From NCBI GenBank assembly GCA_964443005.1, contig CAYUBI010000012.1, forward strand, positions 1 to 30,674: DNA of 30,674 nucleotides, read 5' to 3'. This DNA comes from CAYUBI01 sp964443005. Lineage in GTDB: Bacteria > Margulisbacteria > Riflemargulisbacteria > GWF2-35-9 > CAYUBI01. Shown one piece after another: positions 9,178 to 17,700 of this stretch; position 1 is the stretch's first letter; every line of letters begins with the position of its first letter. A model generated the notes under the pieces. The model made no database searches. It saw only the letters and a list, made by a program, of their open reading frames with translations, and had not been told where the DNA came from. The translations under genes and the position numbers were made by a program.

Positions 9178-9185
9178 TATGTTTA
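9157..9185 (-). promoter_or_regulatory. Predicted promoter for the P-type ATPase gene
   Basis: On the minus strand TAAACA (9185-9180) and a perfect TATAAT (9162-9157) are 17 nt apart. The -10 box lies only 6 nt before ATG 9150, so transcription from it would give a leaderless mRNA starting at residue 10 of the longer frame. A short CCGC/GCGG dyad spans the -10 box. Confidence 0.4.
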
Positions 9186-9261
9186 CTACTAAATTTTAAC
9201 AAGTAATTCATAAACAAAAAATGAACATTAGACAAAATATAAGTTGACTTTACTATTTAAA

Positions 9262-9289
9262 TTAGTTAATTTACTCTGTACTATATAAT
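9262..9289 (+). promoter_or_regulatory. Candidate promoter region upstream of trpB
   Basis: A perfect TATAAT lies at 9284-9289 with a weak TTAGTT (9262-9267) 16 nt upstream. A better -35 hexamer, TTGACT at 9244-9249, has only a poor -10 (TAATTT) at the right distance. The leader of about 50 nt ends in AGGAAGGA before ATG 9345. Confidence 0.4.
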
Positions 9290-9344
9290 CATAATAAAAA
9301 TGCGAATAATTTAGGAAAAAAATTTAATAGGAAGGATTAACACA

Positions 9345-10703
9345 ATGAACACAACAAAAATTATGCTTGATGAAAAAGAAATGCCACGTCAATGGTACAA
9401 TATTCTTTCGGATTTAAAAGTTCCACTGACTCCCCCGTTACATCCAGCTACATTACAACCCATGAAGCCAGAGGAAATGGCTGCCTTGTTTCCAATGGCA
9501 CTTTTGGAACAAGAAATGACAAATCAGCGCTGGATTACAATTCCAGATGAGGTATTAGATGTTTATGCTTTGTTTCGACCTAGCCCATTATATCGAGCAC
9601 ATCGTTTGGAAAAAGCCTTAGGTACTCCAGCAAAAATTTATTATAAATATGAAGGCGTCAGTCCTTCCGGATCGCATAAAACAAATACAGCAATTCCTCA
9701 AGCTTATTATAATATGAAAGAAGGCATCAAACGAATTTCTACAGAAACAGGTGCTGGTCAATGGGGCAGTGCAATGGCCTATGCTTGTAGTCTTTTTGGT
9801 ATTGATTTAAACGTATATATGGTCAAAGTCAGTTTCGAACAAAAACCCTATCGACGATTACTCATGGAAACCTACGGTGCCAATGTTTTTGCAAGTCCAA
9901 GCAACAAAACTGCTTCTGGAAAAAAGATTTTAGCAGAACATCCCAATAGTTCAGGTTCTTTAGGCATTGCAATTAGTGAGGCAGTTGAAGAAGCGTTGAT
10001 GAATCCAGAAGTTCATTATGCCTTAGGCTCAGTTCTCAATCATGTTCTTTTACATCAAACTATTATTGGCTTAGAAGCCAAGAAGCAGCTTGAAAAGGTA
10101 GGAGATTATCCGGACGTTGTTTTCGGGTGTGTGGGTGGTGGGTCTAATTTTGGCGGAATCGCACTGCCGTTTGCTAGTGACAAAATTAATGGAAAAAAGA
10201 TTCGTTTAGTTGGCGTAGAACCAACTGCATGTCCCACCTTAACGAAGGGAGTTTACGAATATGATTATGGAGATACTGCAAAAATGGCGCCAGTTGTAAA
10301 AATGTATACACTTGGCCATGATTTTGTTCCGCCAGGAATTCATGCAGGCGGCCTGCGTTATCATGGAATGTCGCCAATCATTTCTTCTTTAGTTCATGAA
10401 GGAATTATGGAAGCTATTGCCTATAAACAAAATCCGGTTTTTGAAGCAGCTGTGTTATTTGCAAATACTGAAGGCATTTTGCCTGCACCTGAGGCAGCTC
10501 ATGCCATTAAAGCTGCCATTGATGAAGCAATACAAGCTAAAGAAGAAAAAAAAGAACGTACCATTCTTTTTTGTTTATCAGGACATGGACACTTTGATTT
10601 AACAGCATATGATCAATATCATCAAGGTAAATTGGAAGATTTTGAATATTCAGCTAGCGCAGTTAAAGAATCATTGAAAAAGCTACCGAAAATCAAGAAT
10701 TAA
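9345..10703 (+). CDS. trpB: Tryptophan synthase beta chain-like PLP enzyme (TrpB2 type)
   Basis: 452 residues, longer than canonical TrpB (~400) and with the TrpB2-type N-terminal extension containing RPSPLYRAHRLEKALGTPA (78-96). The PLP-binding lysine is Lys112 (SGSHKTNTA), the catalytic glutamate Glu134 (STETGAGQWG), and the phosphate-binding loop GGGSN is at 264-268. It should condense indole with serine (or phosphoserine) to make tryptophan, or salvage indole. Strong SD AGGAAGGA precedes ATG 9345. No trpA or other trp gene is present in the window, so it is an orphan here, which is common for TrpB2. It converges on the cupin gene 28 nt downstream. Confidence 0.9.
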   Translation: MNTTKIMLDEKEMPRQWYNILSDLKVPLTPPLHPATLQPMKPEEMAALFPMALLEQEMTNQRWITIPDEVLDVYALFRPSPLYRAHRLEKALGTPAKIYYKYEGVSPSGSHKTNTAIPQAYYNMKEGIKRISTETGAGQWGSAMAYACSLFGIDLNVYMVKVSFEQKPYRRLLMETYGANVFASPSNKTASGKKILAEHPNSSGSLGIAISEAVEEALMNPEVHYALGSVLNHVLLHQTIIGLEAKKQLEKVGDYPDVVFGCVGGGSNFGGIALPFASDKINGKKIRLVGVEPTACPTLTKGVYEYDYGDTAKMAPVVKMYTLGHDFVPPGIHAGGLRYHGMSPIISSLVHEGIMEAIAYKQNPVFEAAVLFANTEGILPAPEAAHAIKAAIDEAIQAKEEKKERTILFCLSGHGHFDLTAYDQYHQGKLEDFEYSASAVKESLKKLPKIKN

Positions 10704-10718
10704 CATTGCGAGGATTTG

Positions 10719-10753
10719 CGAAGAAGTGGTATTAGTCTCCCAACACTTCTTCG
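10719..10753. terminator. Inverted repeat between trpB and the convergent cupin gene
   Basis: A perfect 10-bp stem (cgaagaagtg / cacttcttcg) with a 15-nt loop lies across the junction. The right arm is inside the last codons of the cupin gene. It could act for both convergent genes, but neither side is followed by a clear U-tract, so intrinsic termination is not assured. Confidence 0.4.
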
Positions 10754-11097
10754 TCTTCCACTCGCCATGCTGGATCAACAATGCATAAGAAAATTAAATC
10801 AGTTTTTCCACTATTATGAATATACTGTTGAGCATGTGGCGGAATATAAATCGCCTGACCTGGTCCAACAGTTTCGCTCTCCTCATTAATATACATTTGC
10901 CCATAGCCTTCAAGAATATAGTAAACTTCAGACGTTTTTAATCGATGAGGTTGAGAAGTATCTCCTGCTTTTATTGTTGCATGCGCTAAACTATAACGTA
11001 TTTCCAAATTTGCTTTAGCCGGATGTAGCAATTCACGAAGTACTGTATTGTCACCTGCAATAAAAGGCAAACACTCATTCAAGTCACGAATATACAT
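10732..11097 (-). CDS. Small single-domain cupin protein
   Basis: 121 residues forming one cupin barrel. The first cupin motif is PHRLKTSEVYYILEGYGQM (50-68), with His51 and Glu57 as likely metal ligands and Leu53 where many cupins have the second His. The second motif, PGQAIYIPPHAQQYIHNSG (79-97), supplies His94. The ending DPAWRVEDEE is conserved in a widespread uncharacterised cupin family that I recognise only in general terms. The start ATG 11097 has a strong AGGAGGAG Shine-Dalgarno site. It is probably a small metal-binding enzyme or a ligand-binding protein; the substrate is unknown. Confidence 0.8.
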   Translation of the reverse strand: MYIRDLNECLPFIAGDNTVLRELLHPAKANLEIRYSLAHATIKAGDTSQPHRLKTSEVYYILEGYGQMYINEESETVGPGQAIYIPPHAQQYIHNSGKTDLIFLCIVDPAWRVEDEEVLGD

Positions 11098-11364
11098 AGT
11101 TAAACTCCTCCTACTAATTTCGAATAAGTATAGCAGTCTCTTTTACAAATTTTAATGCTTAAAATTGGACAAAAAAATCTACCCAATTATTATGATATGT
11201 TTTTTATTTTATACTAAAACAAGGTTAATAAACTACGGCAAAATATCCTAATCCGAACAACAGAAACGGGTAAACGATTTTAGCGCTAATTATTGAATTG
11301 TTTTTTGACTTCAAAATTCAAGATTTTCAATAAAAAATAGTATCAAATAATTCATAAAAACCCT

Positions 11365-11392
11365 TTGACTATTTGTAAAAATTTTATATAAT
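11365..11392 (+). promoter_or_regulatory. Predicted sigma70-type promoter of the kamA operon
   Basis: TTGACT (11365-11370), a 16-nt spacer, and a perfect TATAAT (11387-11392). It would start an mRNA with a leader of about 70 nt before ATG 11471. Confidence 0.7.
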
Positions 11393-11423
11393 CGTTAGTA
11401 AAGTATGGTACAACAAAAAGCAA

Positions 11424-11445
11424 CATGTTAGCTCTATTTAACATG
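11424..11445 (+). promoter_or_regulatory. Leader hairpin before the kamA ribosome-binding site
   Basis: CATGTTA and TAACATG form a perfect 7-bp stem with an 8-nt loop in the predicted 5' leader, ending 8 nt before the GAGGAGG Shine-Dalgarno site. It could be an operator or a translational control hairpin; the evidence is only the symmetry and position. Confidence 0.35.
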
Positions 11446-11470
11446 ATCTTATTGAGGAGGTAACTAAAGA

Positions 11471-12811
11471 ATGCACCAACTCGCAACGGAGACGAGTGCG
11501 CACAGTAGTACAACAACATTAACAGAAGAAACTGAACCTCCGGAACGTGAGCAAAATACATATTTCGAGCTGACGTCAACAATGCAAACAATAGCAGTAC
11601 AAGAAAATTATGATTTTCGACAATCTGTTATTTTTATTAAAAAAGCATGGACTCCAGCAATTGGTTATAAATCAAAAAAGTTTTATCGAACCTATTTCCC
11701 AATTTCAACAAAAAAAGATTGGAATAATTGGCAATGGCAACTTCAACATCGTATTACACGCATTGAGCAACTTGACCGTATTATTTCTCTAACAGATCAA
11801 GAACGGCTAGCACTAACACGTGCAGATCATCATTTGCCACTTGCAATTACTCCTTATTATGCTAGTTTAATTGCAAAAATGCCACCTGATTATGCAATTC
11901 GCAGAGCTGTTGTGCCTACAGCTGCTGAATGGATCCAGCTTCCTGGCGAATCCTTAGACCCATTAGCAGAAGATCATGATAGCCCTGTACCTGGAATTGT
12001 TCATCGCTATCCAGATCGTGTATTATTTCTTACAACACATTTTTGTTCAGTTTCATGCCGCTATTGTACGCGATCTCGCGTTGTGAATGATCATGATTGT
12101 CAAATGTCTGGAACCACTCATTGGCAACAAGCAATTGATTATATTCGATCACGTCCAGAAATTCGCGATGTAATTTTATCAGGCGGAGATCCATTAACCT
12201 TAGGCGATGATCAGCTTGAATGGCTATTATCTGAAATCAAACAAATCAAACATGTTGAAATCATTCGCATTGGAACTAAAATCCCCATTGTATTGCCTCA
12301 ACGTATTACCCGGTCTTTATTAAAAATACTAAAAAAGTATCACCCGCTTTACATCAGTATTCATGTCATGCATCCAGATGAACTCACAATGGAAGTTCAA
12401 GAAGCTTGTAATCGCTTAGCAGATATAGGCATTCCTTTAGGAAGTCAAACTGTTCTTTTGAAAGACATCAATGATTCCATATCAACCATGACAAATCTAG
12501 TTCATGGATTATTGAAAATTAGAGTAAAACCCTATTACTTATACCAATGCGATCCAATTGCAGGCTCCAGTCATTTTCGAACTTCAGTTATGAAAGGCCT
12601 AGAAATTATTCAAGGCTTACGGGGTCATACTTCTGGATATGCAATTCCACATTACGTTATTGATGCTCCAGGTGGTGGTGGCAAAATCCCAATACTACCG
12701 GAATATTATTTAGGACGTGATGAAAATGATGTTCTTCTTCGAAATTACGAAGGAAAAACGTTTCGATACCCTGATCCTATTGAAAATAGTCCAACCATGG
12801 TGTGCAAATGA
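11471..12811 (+). CDS. kamA: KamA-family radical SAM aminomutase (lysine 2,3-aminomutase-like)
   Basis: 446 residues. The radical-SAM cluster motif is CSVSCRYC (Cys192, Cys196, Cys199). ILSGGDPLTL (235-244) is the SAM-binding GGDP region, and HPDELTMEVQEACNRLAD (301-318), LRGHTSGYAIP (383-393) and the PLP-lysine motif PGGGGKIPILP (400-410, Lys405) are all family hallmarks. It should interconvert an alpha-amino acid and its beta isomer (L-lysine to L-beta-lysine, or possibly glutamate/beta-glutamate) with PLP, SAM and a 4Fe-4S cluster. The substrate is not settled by inspection. ATG 11471 has GAGGAGG 10 nt upstream. It overlaps the next gene by ATGA (12808-12811), heading a three-gene operon with two ATP-grasp ligases. 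The first ~30 residues are polar, Thr/Glu-rich and probably disordered. Confidence 0.9.
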   Translation: MHQLATETSAHSSTTTLTEETEPPEREQNTYFELTSTMQTIAVQENYDFRQSVIFIKKAWTPAIGYKSKKFYRTYFPISTKKDWNNWQWQLQHRITRIEQLDRIISLTDQERLALTRADHHLPLAITPYYASLIAKMPPDYAIRRAVVPTAAEWIQLPGESLDPLAEDHDSPVPGIVHRYPDRVLFLTTHFCSVSCRYCTRSRVVNDHDCQMSGTTHWQQAIDYIRSRPEIRDVILSGGDPLTLGDDQLEWLLSEIKQIKHVEIIRIGTKIPIVLPQRITRSLLKILKKYHPLYISIHVMHPDELTMEVQEACNRLADIGIPLGSQTVLLKDINDSISTMTNLVHGLLKIRVKPYYLYQCDPIAGSSHFRTSVMKGLEIIQGLRGHTSGYAIPHYVIDAPGGGGKIPILPEYYLGRDENDVLLRNYEGKTFRYPDPIENSPTMVCK

Positions 12812-13797
12812 AGTTTTCATGGTCAATTGGCCTAACTTACGACCTTAAATCAGATTATTTGGAACAAGGACTTAGCGATGAAGCTACTGCCGAATTTGAC
12901 AAACCCGAAACCATAGATGCCATTGAAGTCTCATTGCAGCGATTAGGACACAAGACCGAACGTATTGGTAATATCACAGCGTTAGTTAATCAACTTGCAA
13001 AAGGGCGCAAATGGGATTTCGTGTTTAATATTGCTGAAGGTTTGCATGGAATTGCACGCGAAGCACAAATTCCAGCATTATTAGATGCCTATCATATTCC
13101 GTATACGTTTTCTGATCCAATGATTTTAGCCTTATGTTTAAACAAAGGATTAACTAAACGTATCCTTCGCGATGCAAAAATTTCCACAGCTCCATTTGCT
13201 ATTATTGAAACACTCAGGCAATTAGACGAAATAGGGGACTGTTATCCGTTATTTGTAAAACCAATAGCTGAGGGAAGCAGTAAAGGAATTGATTCCGCAT
13301 CTAAAATCATGAATGACGACGCCTTATTCGACCGAGTCTCTATGTTGCTCAACACCTATCATCAGCCAGTTTTAGTTGAAAAATACCTTCCAGGCCGAGA
13401 ATTCACAATTGGAATCATCGGAACTGGACCAAAATCTCGGGCATTAGGCGCTTTAGAAATCATTTTACTAGAAGATGCTGATCAGGAGGTCTATTCTTAT
13501 AAAAACAAGAAATACTGTGACAAACTAGTAAAGTATCAATTAGTTAAAGATAAAGCGGCTTCACAAAGCATTAACGTTGCACTTCAAGCGTGGCGACTCT
13601 TGGGGTGTCGTGACGCTGGCCGTGTGGATATTCGATTTGATGAATGGAATAAGCCATGTTTTATTGAAGTTAATCCGCTAGCTGGCATGCATCCCATCGA
13701 TTCTGATTTACCTATTTTATGTCAACAATTAAATATTTCGTATACTTCGCTCATTGCAAAGATTATGAAGTCCGCAGAAAAAAGAATTTGGCAATGA
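12808..13797 (+). CDS. ATP-grasp ligase, D-alanine-D-alanine ligase-like (first of two)
   Basis: 329 residues from ATG 12808, chosen because it overlaps the kamA stop as ATGA; a GTG two codons upstream is less likely. Ddl-type features include FNIAEGLHGIAREAQIPALL (73-92), YTFSDP (99-104), the ATP-binding lysine in FVKP (Lys151), the flexible GSSKG loop (156-160), EKYLPGREFTIG (191-202), GRVDIRF (271-277) and the Mg2+-binding FIEVNPLAG (285-293). It should join two amino-acid-like substrates through an acyl phosphate. Coupling to an aminomutase gene suggests its substrate is a beta-amino acid rather than D-alanine for peptidoglycan. It overlaps the next gene by another ATGA (13794-13797). Confidence 0.85.
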   Translation: MKFSWSIGLTYDLKSDYLEQGLSDEATAEFDKPETIDAIEVSLQRLGHKTERIGNITALVNQLAKGRKWDFVFNIAEGLHGIAREAQIPALLDAYHIPYTFSDPMILALCLNKGLTKRILRDAKISTAPFAIIETLRQLDEIGDCYPLFVKPIAEGSSKGIDSASKIMNDDALFDRVSMLLNTYHQPVLVEKYLPGREFTIGIIGTGPKSRALGALEIILLEDADQEVYSYKNKKYCDKLVKYQLVKDKAASQSINVALQAWRLLGCRDAGRVDIRFDEWNKPCFIEVNPLAGMHPIDSDLPILCQQLNISYTSLIAKIMKSAEKRIWQ

Positions 13798-14771
13798 AAT
13801 CAGTTGTTATTCTACACAGTCCAGTTGGGGCATTAGCTACTGAAGATGAAAAAGATACGTTAGTTCAGGCTGAAGCAATTCGTCAATCGTTAATTGAACT
13901 AGAGTACGAGCCTCACTTAATACCCTTTTCCTTAAATTTAGACGCCTTAAGTACAACCTTAAAATCAATTAATCCAGTTTTTGCTGTTAATTTAGTTGAA
14001 TCCGAAGGTAAAATTATTCACATAAGCCCGTCCCTACTCACCTATCTCCGAATTCCATATACAGGAAATTCTGCTTCAGCAATTCTGCTAACAACTGACA
14101 AATTACTAACGAAAAAAATATTATACAGCAACAATTTACCTACACCTGCATGGATTACACTTGATTCTACAGATTTACCAAACAAACAAGCGTGTTCACA
14201 ATGGATTATAAAATCACGCTGCGAAGATGCATCCATTAATCTCACAGATGAATCTGTTATTAACACGAATTCGATTGCAACCATTAAAACTGAAATTCGT
14301 AACCGAAACAAACAATTCCATGATGAATTTTTTGCAGAAGCTTATATTGAAGGACGAGAAATTAATGTATCTATCATTAGCGACAAACAAGGTGCAACCG
14401 TGTTTCCAGTTGCAGAAATTCAATTTGTTGATTATCCAGCAAACAAGCTTAAAATCGTAAATTATAATGCTAAATGGAATGAGGAAGCCTTTGAATATAC
14501 ACACACAGATCGCACATTTCAATTTTCACCTAAAGATCAAGCCATGCTGCAACAATTACGAGAAATTGCATTATCCTGTTGGCAGTGTTTTGGTTTAAAT
14601 GGATATGCACGCGTTGATTTTCGCGTAAATAATCTACGCCAACCTACTATTTTGGAAATCAACCCTAATCCAGGGATTGCAACAGAAAGTGGCTTTATTG
14701 CTGCTGCTGAACAAGCTGGATTATCTTATACTCAGGTTATTCAACGGCTAATCGAATACCTAGCCAACTAA
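13794..14771 (+). CDS. ATP-grasp ligase, D-alanine-D-alanine ligase-like (second of two)
   Basis: 325 residues from ATG 13794, which overlaps the previous stop (ATGA) and gives the usual N-terminal beta strand MKSVVILHSPVG. Motifs are FAVNLVESEGKI (63-74), LRIPYTGN (85-92), EAYIEGREINVSI (182-194), YARVDFRV (271-278) and the metal-binding LEINPNPGI (287-295). The ATP-binding lysine is probably Lys140 (WIIKSR). The glycine/serine-rich loop of the first copy is changed here (residues 141-147, SRCEDAS), so the two ligases are clearly diverged and probably act on different substrates or successive steps. It is the last gene of the kamA operon; the following GlnD-like gene is convergent, 10 nt away. 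Confidence 0.82.
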   Translation: MKSVVILHSPVGALATEDEKDTLVQAEAIRQSLIELEYEPHLIPFSLNLDALSTTLKSINPVFAVNLVESEGKIIHISPSLLTYLRIPYTGNSASAILLTTDKLLTKKILYSNNLPTPAWITLDSTDLPNKQACSQWIIKSRCEDASINLTDESVINTNSIATIKTEIRNRNKQFHDEFFAEAYIEGREINVSIISDKQGATVFPVAEIQFVDYPANKLKIVNYNAKWNEEAFEYTHTDRTFQFSPKDQAMLQQLREIALSCWQCFGLNGYARVDFRVNNLRQPTILEINPNPGIATESGFIAAAEQAGLSYTQVIQRLIEYLAN

Positions 14772-14781
14772 CACAACCCAG

Positions 14782-17700
14782 TTAAACACTTTTTATTTTT
14801 TTAACCAAGTCTCTAATATTCATAACAGATTCTGTTTTTTCAAAAGGTTTGGCAATAGAAAATTGAAACAAAAGCCCTATTGTCGTTACATTTAAACTAG
14901 CATACAAAATGTTCAGCTGATTTTCTTTAAAAAAATTAGCCATTTTTGCAAAAAGCCGAAGGTCCTGAGTATCAGAATAGCTGATACTAATAATATACTG
15001 ATCCTGCAGCAGCGCAAAAGAAACATTAGTTGGGTGTGCTAATGACTGATCCTCTTCTAAAGAAAATATATTTTTTTGGATATCTACATGAGTCAAAATT
15101 GCCTCGGACTGATTATTCATAACTGTTTTAAAAAAAATATTCATATAACGATGCGCATCACTATTACCTTTTGGCAACGTGATAATATCAATAACCTCGC
15201 CTTTTTTGCCTGTAAAAAATTGAATTCCGTGAGGCTTAACATGATGATAATGCAAAAACTGAACTAAATCCGTAGCCAGTCCAAGGTAATCTTTGCCATA
15301 AACATACAGTTGTTGGGTATGTCGATTGGTTTTACATGAAAAATAATCAACAATATCTTTATTTTGGGTATCAGATAAAAATTCTGCAATGATTTCCCCA
15401 TTATATGCAATACATGCATCTGCATTTTTGATCAAGCGACAATTCATATCAATTAAATGTAGAGATTTAAGCTTTTCAATAATGATTGAAACAGGATATC
15501 GGAAAAAATCATAAAATTGATTAAAATTATCACCATACTGGCCTTGAAAAAGTAACTTCAGCTCATCAACACTTTGCGTAGAACCCCATTGAACAGGATC
15601 AATAATCTCATCATGTTCATCAACATATCCGAAATTACGAAGAAGCGCAACAAACTCAACAGCAAAAGCATCTACTGGATTTATTAATTGATAAATGTCA
15701 TGAGGCTCTAGTAATGGCATTGGCTGATACACAAACAAGAAAGCACGGGGATCCTTTAATAAAGTTGAATTGATTTTACGTTTTTTTATGTTTTGAATAT
15801 CCAAAGAAAGTTGATTTAACGATAAAGCGCGATATCGTTGATATAACGGCCCCATTTGTTTGGCACACGACAGCAAATATTCGGCATACACCTCTTGATG
15901 CACTTCAGCAGTTCCTGAAGCTCTAAATAATGTTTTTGCTCCATAAATAAAAGCGTCTATAGAATGATCCTGTTGTTGGTATTCGTGAACCGCTTTTACT
16001 TTTGATAAAAAACTATCAATAACAGCCTGCGTTATATTGGATTCGATTTGATTTGCGCATCCAAGCCTATCTGCTAAAGTTAACCAAGTTAAAGCATCGA
16101 AATCCGATATTAATGATGCAAGTAATTCATCTATAGGATTGTTGTCATCAGTTGCTGGCAAATGATTAATAACACTATGATACAATGTTAACTGAGTAAC
16201 TCGGTGAATAGTATCGTGAGAAAGTGCGAAGGGTTTCAGTAACGGTTCAATATTTTCAGCAGTGACCTGTTCATGATTCCCTTTTTGTATACTCGCTTTC
16301 CCAATGTCATGAAGTAATGCTGCCAAAATCACAGACTTCTTAGTTTCATATAAACTATCTGTCTGAATTCCAGCTGGGGCAAATTTAAAAAATATCTCTA
16401 AAACCACGCTGACCTCTTTATTGCGAAAATAGATATAATCGTCGTCCATAATATTTTGCTGATTAAAAAAAGGCCACGTTTCACTCGTAGTTGATTCAAC
16501 TAATTGAATATATGGTAAAATATAATTAAGATATTGATTCGCATTTATTAAATAACTAACAGTCTTTAGCAGTTTGAATTCTGCACTTTCACGATAATAG
16601 TTAAGATGTTCAAATTGAGAAATAGTAGGCAAAATGAGATCTGTAATTGATTGACGATTCCACTGTCCTACTGTTGTTTCCTTAACTTTTTCCTTAAAAT
16701 GAGACACTGCAAATAATAATTCTAATGCTCGAAGCACTTGCATCGTATGCTCATCAATAGTAAATGCGTGAAAATGCTCAACCATACATTTTCCTTCGAT
16801 ATTTCCCCAACTAATTTCAGAATTTTTAGATTCATTCAAACTAGGTGAAAACAGTAAGGACAAATAACCAATCTTATTCAAAAAAGATAAATACATATAA
16901 AATTTATTTTTTTCAATCGCAATGAATAATCCCTCTAAAAACTGTTGATAGTGCCTAGGTTGCAAAGAGGTTACTTTTCTAACACCTGCAATGCAAGCCT
17001 GCTCCAACGTAAACGAAATTGAACAACTAGACAAAGCAGAATAAAGGCTTAAATTAAGAATATCTTCAGGCGAATAAACCTTAGGATCTATAATATTTGC
17101 TTCATCAATATGGCCCATTTGATTAAAAGCTGTAAAAGGTGCCATTGCAATAAATGCTGTGCGGAATTTAATGGGTGAGGGAAGCAAAACATCGTAGTAA
17201 TGATTTAATTCAGCAGTCATTTCTCCTTCACATGGCAAACGCTTCCATGCCTCACTATTTTTAATCAAAACTGCACTTAATAGCCGTGTTGCGCCCATCA
17301 AAACATCAATATTGCGATAAAATTCTTGCTGTAATATTTTCTCATTCTGTGTATGCGTAATAAGCCTTAGTTGTTCAAGCAATTCAGATAATTCATAACC
17401 ATTTAGCTCCTTATTTGGTTGAAATAGTAGGGAACTCCATTCATTGTTATATGTCTGATATGTCATATTAAATACGATCTCTCGAAATTCGTTTTTAACT
17501 ATAGGATTGTGAGTCATGTAAGTTGATATAGCCGTGTTAATTGCTGACAAGAAATGAACACTTTCAAAAACATCAATCCCCATTGTTAGCGGAATAATGT
17601 TCTGTTGCGCTAAATATTCAAATAGCTTGGTTTCCGATATGCCATATTTAGCTACACTACACTGCACTGTTTCATAAAACAGCGCCAACATATTTGAAAC

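Larger units (their letters stand above)
11098..11470. other. 373-bp divergent intergenic region between cupin and kamA
   Basis: AT-rich spacer with no convincing coding frame. It holds the AGGAGGAG site of the cupin gene on the minus strand and, on the plus strand, a strong promoter (11365-11392), a small leader hairpin (11424-11445) and the GAGGAGG site of kamA (11454-11460). I looked for a lysine riboswitch or T-box pattern and saw none. Bases 11140-11360 show nothing I can name. Confidence 0.6.

Noticed and set aside
11098..11470. Lysine riboswitch or T-box upstream of kamA
   Set aside because: The predicted leader is only about 70 nt and lacks the multi-helix core or a T-box sequence.
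11352..11591. 79-codon minus-strand frame in the kamA leader
   Set aside because: It overlaps the predicted promoter and the 5' end of kamA on the opposite strand and shows no domain.
12802..12810. GTG start for the first ATP-grasp gene
   Set aside because: The ATG at 12808 forms the ATGA overlap seen again at the next junction and starts the first beta strand directly.
13719..13793. Longer N-terminus of the second ATP-grasp protein
   Set aside because: It would overlap the previous gene by 79 nt with a Lys/Arg/Tyr-rich stretch foreign to the family; ATG 13794 overlaps by 4 nt.
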